A DNA stretch of 8,882 bases, taken from contig UQWE01000052.1 in the NCBI GenBank assembly GCA_900544655.1, forward strand, positions 1 through 8,882, read 5' to 3'. The position numbers were made by a program, and so were the translations under genes. The notes beneath the pieces were generated by a model that was not told where the DNA came from, ran no database searches, and saw only the letters and a program-made list of their open reading frames with translations. Positions within the stretch are counted from its first letter, which is position 1; every line of letters begins with the position of its first letter. Of this stretch, positions 5,246 to 8,882 are shown in pieces. Source of the DNA: an uncultured Coriobacteriaceae bacterium (GTDB taxonomy: Bacteria; Actinomycetota; Coriobacteriia; Coriobacteriales; Atopobiaceae).

Positions 5246-7867
5246 ATGGCAAAGGCGGAGAAGGTCATCGACAGCCTCGATGCCCTCAACTCGCGACTGG
5301 CCAGCATGCGCAAGGCGCAGGCCGAGTTCGCTACGTTCTCCCAGGAGCAGGTGGACAAGATCTTCCACGCGGCGGCCATCGCTGCCAACAAGGCCCGCAT
5401 TCCTCTCGCCAAGATGGCGGTCGAGGAGACCGGCATGGGCATCGTGGAGGACAAGGTCATCAAGAACCACTACGCGGCCGAGTACATCTACAACAAGTAC
5501 AAGAACATGAAGACCTGCGGCGTCATCGAGGAGGATCCGGCGTTTGGCTATAAGCGCATCGCCGAGCCCATCGGCATCGTCGCCGCCGTCATCCCCACCA
5601 CCAACCCGACGTCCACGGCCATCTTCAAGACGCTCATCAGCCTGAAGACCCGTAACGCCATCCTCATCTCGCCGCACCCGCGCGCCAAGGCCTGCACCAT
5701 CGAGGCCGCCCGCATCGTGCGTGACGCCGCTGTCGCCGCCGGCGCCCCCGAGGGCATCATCGACTGGATCGCCCAGCCGTCCCTCGAGCTCACCAACGAG
5801 CTCATGCGCTCCGCCGACATCATCCTGGCCACCGGTGGCCCGGGCATGGTCCAGGCCGCGTACTCCTCCGGCAAGCCCGCCCTCGGCGTCGGCCCCGGCA
5901 ACACGCCCGTGATCATCGACTCCACGGCTGACGTCAAGCTCGCGGTGAACTCGATCATCCACTCCAAGACCTTCGACAACGGTATGATCTGCGCGTCCGA
6001 GCAGTCCGTGACCGTCCTCGCCGACATCTACGACGAGGTCAAGGCTGAGTTCAAGGCTCGTGGCTGCTACTTCCTCAAGGGCGCCGAGCTCGACAAGGTC
6101 CGCAAGACCGTCATCGTCAACGGCTCCGTCAACGCCAAGATCGTCGGCCAGAGCGCCCACACCATCGCCAAGCTCGCCGGCGTCGAGGTGCCCGAGAAGA
6201 CCAAGATCCTCATCGGCGAGGTCACCAGCGTCGACCCGTCCGAGGAGATGGCTCACGAGAAGCTGTCCCCGGTCCTCGGCATGTACAAGGCCAAGACCTT
6301 CGACGAGGCCCTCGCCAAGGCCGAGCGCCTCGTCGCCGACGGCGGCTACGGCCCCACCTCCTCGCTCTACATCGCCGTGACCGAGAAGGAGAAGATGGCC
6401 AAGCACGCCGAGGCCATGAAGACCTGCCGCATCCTCGTCAACACCCCGTCCTCCCAGGGTGGCATCGGCGACCTCTATAACTTCAAGATGGCGCCGTCCC
6501 TCACGCTGGGCTGCGGCTCCTGGGGCGGCAACTCCGTCTCAGAGAACGTGGGTCCCAAGCACCTGCTCAATGTCAAGACGGTCGCTGAGAGGCGGGAGAA
6601 CATGCTCTGGTTCCGCGCACCCGAGAAGGTCTACTTCAAGAGAGGCTGCATGCCGGTCGCCCTCGACGAGCTCGGCACGATCATGGGCAAGAAGCGCGCC
6701 TTCATCGTGACCGACCAGTTCCTCTACAAGAACGGCTACATCAAGCCGATCGAGCAGAAGCTCGACGAGCTCGGCATCGAGCACGCCTGCTTCTGGGACG
6801 TCGCTCCGGACCCGACGCTGCAGTGCGCTCGCGAGGGTGCCAAGATCCTCGACTCCTTCCAGCCTGACGTCATCATCGCCTTCGGCGGCGGCTCCGCCAT
6901 GGACGCCGGCAAGATCATGTGGGTCCTCTACGAGCACCCCGAGGCCAACTTCGAGGACATGGCCATGGACTTCATGGACATCCGCAAGAGGGTCTACACC
7001 TACCCGGAGATGGGTTCCAAGGCCTACTTCGTGGCCATCCCCACCTCCTCCGGAACCGGCTCCGAGTGCACGCCGTTCTCCGTCATCACCGACGCCGAGA
7101 CCGGCATCAAGTGGCCGCTCGCTGACTACGCCCTGCTTCCGAACATGGCCATCGTCGACGCCAACAACATGGACTCCCAGCCCAAGGGCCTCACCTCGGC
7201 CTCTGGCGTGGACGTCCTCACGCACGCCCTCGAGGCCTACGTCTCCGTCATGGCGAGCGACTGGACCGACCCGTATGCCCTGCAGGCCATGAAGCTCGTC
7301 TTCGAGTACCTGCCGCGCGCCTACGACAAGGGTGCCGCCGACCCCGAGGCCCGCGAGCGCATGGCCAACGCCTCCTGCCTCGCCGGAATGGCCTTCGCCA
7401 ACGCCTTCCTCGGCCTCAACCACTCCATGGCCCACAAGCTTGGTGCCTACCACCACATCCCGCACGGCCTGGCCAACGCCGTCATCCTCACGCGCGTCAT
7501 GCGCTACAACGCGGCCGAGGTCCCGTCCAAGATGGGCACCTTCCCGCAGTACGCCTACCCGCACGCGAAGGCCCGCTACGCCGAGGCCGCTCGCTACTGC
7601 GGCGTGACCGGCAAGAACGACGACGAGGTCTTCGAGAACTTCGTCGCCAAGATCGAGGAGCTCAAGGAGAAGGTCGGCGTCAAGCAGACCATCGCCGAGT
7701 ACGGCGTGGACGAGAAGGACTTCCTTGCCACGCTCGATGAGATGACCGAGAACGCGTTCAACGACCAGTGCACGCCGGCCAACCCGCGTTACCCGCTCAT
7801 GAGCGAGATCAAGGAGCTCTACCTCGACGCTTACTACGGCCGCGAGCCGAAGAGCTACGAGGAGTAA
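5246..7867 (+). CDS. adhE: Bifunctional acetaldehyde-CoA / alcohol dehydrogenase (873 aa)
   Basis: AdhE reduces acetyl-CoA to acetaldehyde and then to ethanol with two NADH, the main NAD+-regenerating step of ethanol fermentation. It is cytoplasmic and in characterised relatives assembles into helical spirosomes. The N-terminal aldehyde dehydrogenase domain (about 1-440) shows IPTTNPTSTAIFK at 116-128, GVGPGNTP at 214-221 and the catalytic cysteine C249 in NGMICASEQSV. A linker leads to the C-terminal iron alcohol dehydrogenase (about 455-873) with the nucleotide-binding GGGS at 547-550, PTSSGTGSE at 599-607, and iron ligands matching E. coli D653/H657/H723/H737 at D656, H660, H726 and H740 (NHSMAHK, HHIPHGLANA). 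Length is typical of the fusion and both active sites are intact. Codon use is strongly biased, fitting an abundant enzyme. It follows a 500-base structured leader. No T-tract terminator follows, so the kinase-like gene may be cotranscribed. Confidence 0.98.
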   Translation: MAKAEKVIDSLDALNSRLASMRKAQAEFATFSQEQVDKIFHAAAIAANKARIPLAKMAVEETGMGIVEDKVIKNHYAAEYIYNKYKNMKTCGVIEEDPAFGYKRIAEPIGIVAAVIPTTNPTSTAIFKTLISLKTRNAILISPHPRAKACTIEAARIVRDAAVAAGAPEGIIDWIAQPSLELTNELMRSADIILATGGPGMVQAAYSSGKPALGVGPGNTPVIIDSTADVKLAVNSIIHSKTFDNGMICASEQSVTVLADIYDEVKAEFKARGCYFLKGAELDKVRKTVIVNGSVNAKIVGQSAHTIAKLAGVEVPEKTKILIGEVTSVDPSEEMAHEKLSPVLGMYKAKTFDEALAKAERLVADGGYGPTSSLYIAVTEKEKMAKHAEAMKTCRILVNTPSSQGGIGDLYNFKMAPSLTLGCGSWGGNSVSENVGPKHLLNVKTVAERRENMLWFRAPEKVYFKRGCMPVALDELGTIMGKKRAFIVTDQFLYKNGYIKPIEQKLDELGIEHACFWDVAPDPTLQCAREGAKILDSFQPDVIIAFGGGSAMDAGKIMWVLYEHPEANFEDMAMDFMDIRKRVYTYPEMGSKAYFVAIPTSSGTGSECTPFSVITDAETGIKWPLADYALLPNMAIVDANNMDSQPKGLTSASGVDVLTHALEAYVSVMASDWTDPYALQAMKLVFEYLPRAYDKGAADPEARERMANASCLAGMAFANAFLGLNHSMAHKLGAYHHIPHGLANAVILTRVMRYNAAEVPSKMGTFPQYAYPHAKARYAEAARYCGVTGKNDDEVFENFVAKIEELKEKVGVKQTIAEYGVDEKDFLATLDEMTENAFNDQCTPANPRYPLMSEIKELYLDAYYGREPKSYEE

Positions 7868-7889
7868 ATCGTGAACTACGTGGCGGCTT

Positions 7890-7956
7890 CCTGCCAGGGG
7901 TTGGCAGGTGTCGTCACGAGTCCAAGGCTGCCGGACGTGCGGGGACGCGTCCGGCA
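7890..7956 (+). other. Two hairpins between adhE and the kinase-like gene
   Basis: CCTGCCA (7890-7896) pairs with TGGCAGG (7902-7908) around loop GGGGT. TGCCGGACG (7929-7937) pairs with CGTCCGGCA (7948-7956) around a 10-base loop. Neither is followed by T residues. They could slow or partly end transcription after adhE, or protect its mRNA 3' end, giving lower expression of the next gene. Confidence 0.45.
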
Positions 7957-7960
7957 CATC

Positions 7961-7979
7961 AGGAGGAACCCTAAGGAGG
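7961..7979 (+). promoter_or_regulatory. Doubled Shine-Dalgarno sequence before the kinase-like gene
   Basis: AGGAGG (7961-7966) and AAGGAGG (7973-7979) occur 12 bases apart. The second, six bases before ATG 7986, is correctly placed and decides the start. The first is too distant for that ATG and could act as a standby ribosome site. Confidence 0.7.
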
Positions 7980-7985
7980 CTTCTC

Positions 7986-8747
7986 ATGGAGCTACCGGAG
8001 AACAAGGTCGAGCTCGCTCGACGCGGCAACAAGGTCGTCTATGACACCGGCGATCGCATCGTCAAGGTGTTCAACAACTCCAAGCCCGAGAGCGACGTCT
8101 TCAACGAGGCGCTCAACCTCGCCCGCATCGAGGAGTCCGGCATTCGCGTTCCCGCGATCGTCGAGGTCTCTCGCTGCGAGGAGGGCTGGGCCCTCGCCAC
8201 AGAGAAGATCGCCGGTACCACGCTTGCCGAGCGCATGAAGGCTGACAAGAAGAACGTCGAGGCCTACCTCGAGCAGTTCGTCCGTCTCCAGCTCGAGATC
8301 AACGGCCACACCGCGCCGCTGCTCAACCGTCAGCGCGACAAGTACGCCCGCATGATCAACGGCCTGACCGAGATCGACGCCACGACCCGCTACGAGCTCC
8401 TCATGCGCCTAGACGGCATGAAGGTCGAGAACAGGGTCTGCCACGGCGACTTCAACCCGTCGAACGTCATCGTCGGCGACGACGGCCTGCTCTACGTCTG
8501 CGACTGGGCTCACGCGACCCAGGGTTCGCCCGCGGCTGACGCTGCCATGACGTATCTGCTGTTCGCGCTCGAGGACCTTGACCTCGCGGACAAGTACCTC
8601 GTCCTGTTCTGCAAGATGGCCGACATGCCGATCCAGGTCGTCCGTCGCTGGACGAGCATCGTCGCTGCCAGCGAGCTGGCTCGCCACCGCGACGCCAAGG
8701 AGGAAGAGTTCCTCCGCGGCTGGATCGACGTGGCTGATTACCAGTAG
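7986..8747 (+). CDS. Small APH/choline-kinase-fold phosphotransferase-like protein (253 aa)
   Basis: The protein has a reduced eukaryotic-like kinase fold. The N-lobe includes VVYDTGDRIVKVF, with the likely ATP-binding lysine K27, followed by a helix containing E41. EKIAGTTLAERM (73-84) resembles the hinge of aminoglycoside phosphotransferases. The catalytic loop is HGDFNPSN (153-160; D155 and N160), and the metal-binding aspartate is D173 in YVCDWAHATQGSP, with the DW typical of APH-family proteins rather than the DFG of protein kinases. The C-terminus is helical. The substrate cannot be read from the sequence; sugars, choline-like compounds, amino acids or aminoglycosides are all handled by this superfamily. 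A resistance role is not supported, because chromosomal position beside adhE and housekeeping-like codon use favour a metabolic role. It starts 118 bases after adhE, with no obvious own promoter. Confidence 0.8.
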   Translation: MELPENKVELARRGNKVVYDTGDRIVKVFNNSKPESDVFNEALNLARIEESGIRVPAIVEVSRCEEGWALATEKIAGTTLAERMKADKKNVEAYLEQFVRLQLEINGHTAPLLNRQRDKYARMINGLTEIDATTRYELLMRLDGMKVENRVCHGDFNPSNVIVGDDGLLYVCDWAHATQGSPAADAAMTYLLFALEDLDLADKYLVLFCKMADMPIQVVRRWTSIVAASELARHRDAKEEEFLRGWIDVADYQ

Positions 8748-8771
8748 GGCTGGTTGGCTGAACGCTGGTTC

Positions 8772-8870
8772 GGGGCCCGGGGTTCCACGCAAACGTCCTC
8801 GCTCGCATCACTGTGCGGGCTTGTAGCCAATAGCGGCTGGGGGATGGTTTCTTTGGGAACCCCGGGCCCC
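8772..8870 (+). repeat. 15-bp perfect inverted repeat enclosing a branched structure; possible terminator or structured RNA
   Basis: GGGGCCCGGGGTTCC (8772-8786) is exactly complementary to GGAACCCCGGGCCCC (8856-8870), which is followed by TTTGT. The 69-base interior holds its own stem, GCTCGCA (8801-8807) with TGCGGGC (8814-8820; one wobble), and a short one, AGCC/GGCT (8825-8828 with 8835-8838). The whole could fold as a three-way junction. It begins 25 bases after the kinase-like gene. A terminator with an unusually long loop is the simplest reading. I tested it by eye against SRP RNA, tmRNA, tRNA and several riboswitch signatures without a match. Confidence 0.55.
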
Positions 8871-8882
8871 TTTGTCGTGCGC

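Noticed and set aside
6539..8032. Long minus-strand open frame (497 codons) opposite adhE, and similar frames at 5066-6406 and 859-1581
   Set aside because: Same composition artefact. The plus-strand genes are unmistakable and the minus translations show no domain.
8772..8870. tRNA, tmRNA or SRP RNA
   Set aside because: No TTCGANNC arm, no CCA end, no SRP tetraloop/GGAAG core; the stem and loop lengths do not fit.

Overview
The window is GC-rich DNA, apart from a few AT-richer intergenic patches. Its protein-coding genes use mostly GC-ending codons. A folylpolyglutamate synthase tail, a threonyl-tRNA synthetase without TGS domain, a fused acetaldehyde/alcohol dehydrogenase and a membrane-anchored double zinc ribbon protein together suggest a fermentative, probably anaerobic actinobacterium. 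Class Coriobacteriia (Olsenella/Collinsella/Atopobium relatives) is my best guess. This is inferred from protein character and base composition, not from a marker gene. All genes that I accept lie on the + strand.

Layout. 1-638: 3' part of folC, cut by the window edge. 631-775: degenerate GGAAGCCTGG-type repeats that begin over the folC stop codon. 804-1393: a compact single-gene unit consisting of a promoter, a small membrane protein with two zinc ribbons, and a textbook intrinsic terminator. 1394-1984: gene-free, but holding a 13-bp hairpin, a ~155-bp element bounded by 26-bp imperfect inverted repeats, and a leader of two hairpins (the second terminator-like) before thrS. 1985-3748: thrS. 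3761-4129: a small ORF resembling an internal/C-terminal piece of Cys/Met-metabolism PLP enzymes, with a strong hairpin over its first codons. 4141-4673: a promoter and an unrecognised four-helix membrane protein. 4668-4734: a nested palindromic repeat over that gene's stop codon. 4735-5245: a long structured leader. 5246-7867: adhE. 7986-8747: a small APH-fold kinase-like protein, possibly cotranscribed with adhE. 8772-8870: a large inverted repeat enclosing a second hairpin.

The genes do not form one pathway. folC and thrS are housekeeping functions (folate polyglutamylation and tRNA charging). adhE disposes of NADH by reducing acetyl-CoA to ethanol. The least explained parts are the non-coding structures (thrS leader, adhE leader, the 155-bp inverted-repeat element and the 3' structure at the right edge), the partial PLP-enzyme-like ORF, the membrane protein and the kinase-like protein. 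I saw no clear new defence or mobile gene system, no tRNA or rRNA and no CRISPR array.
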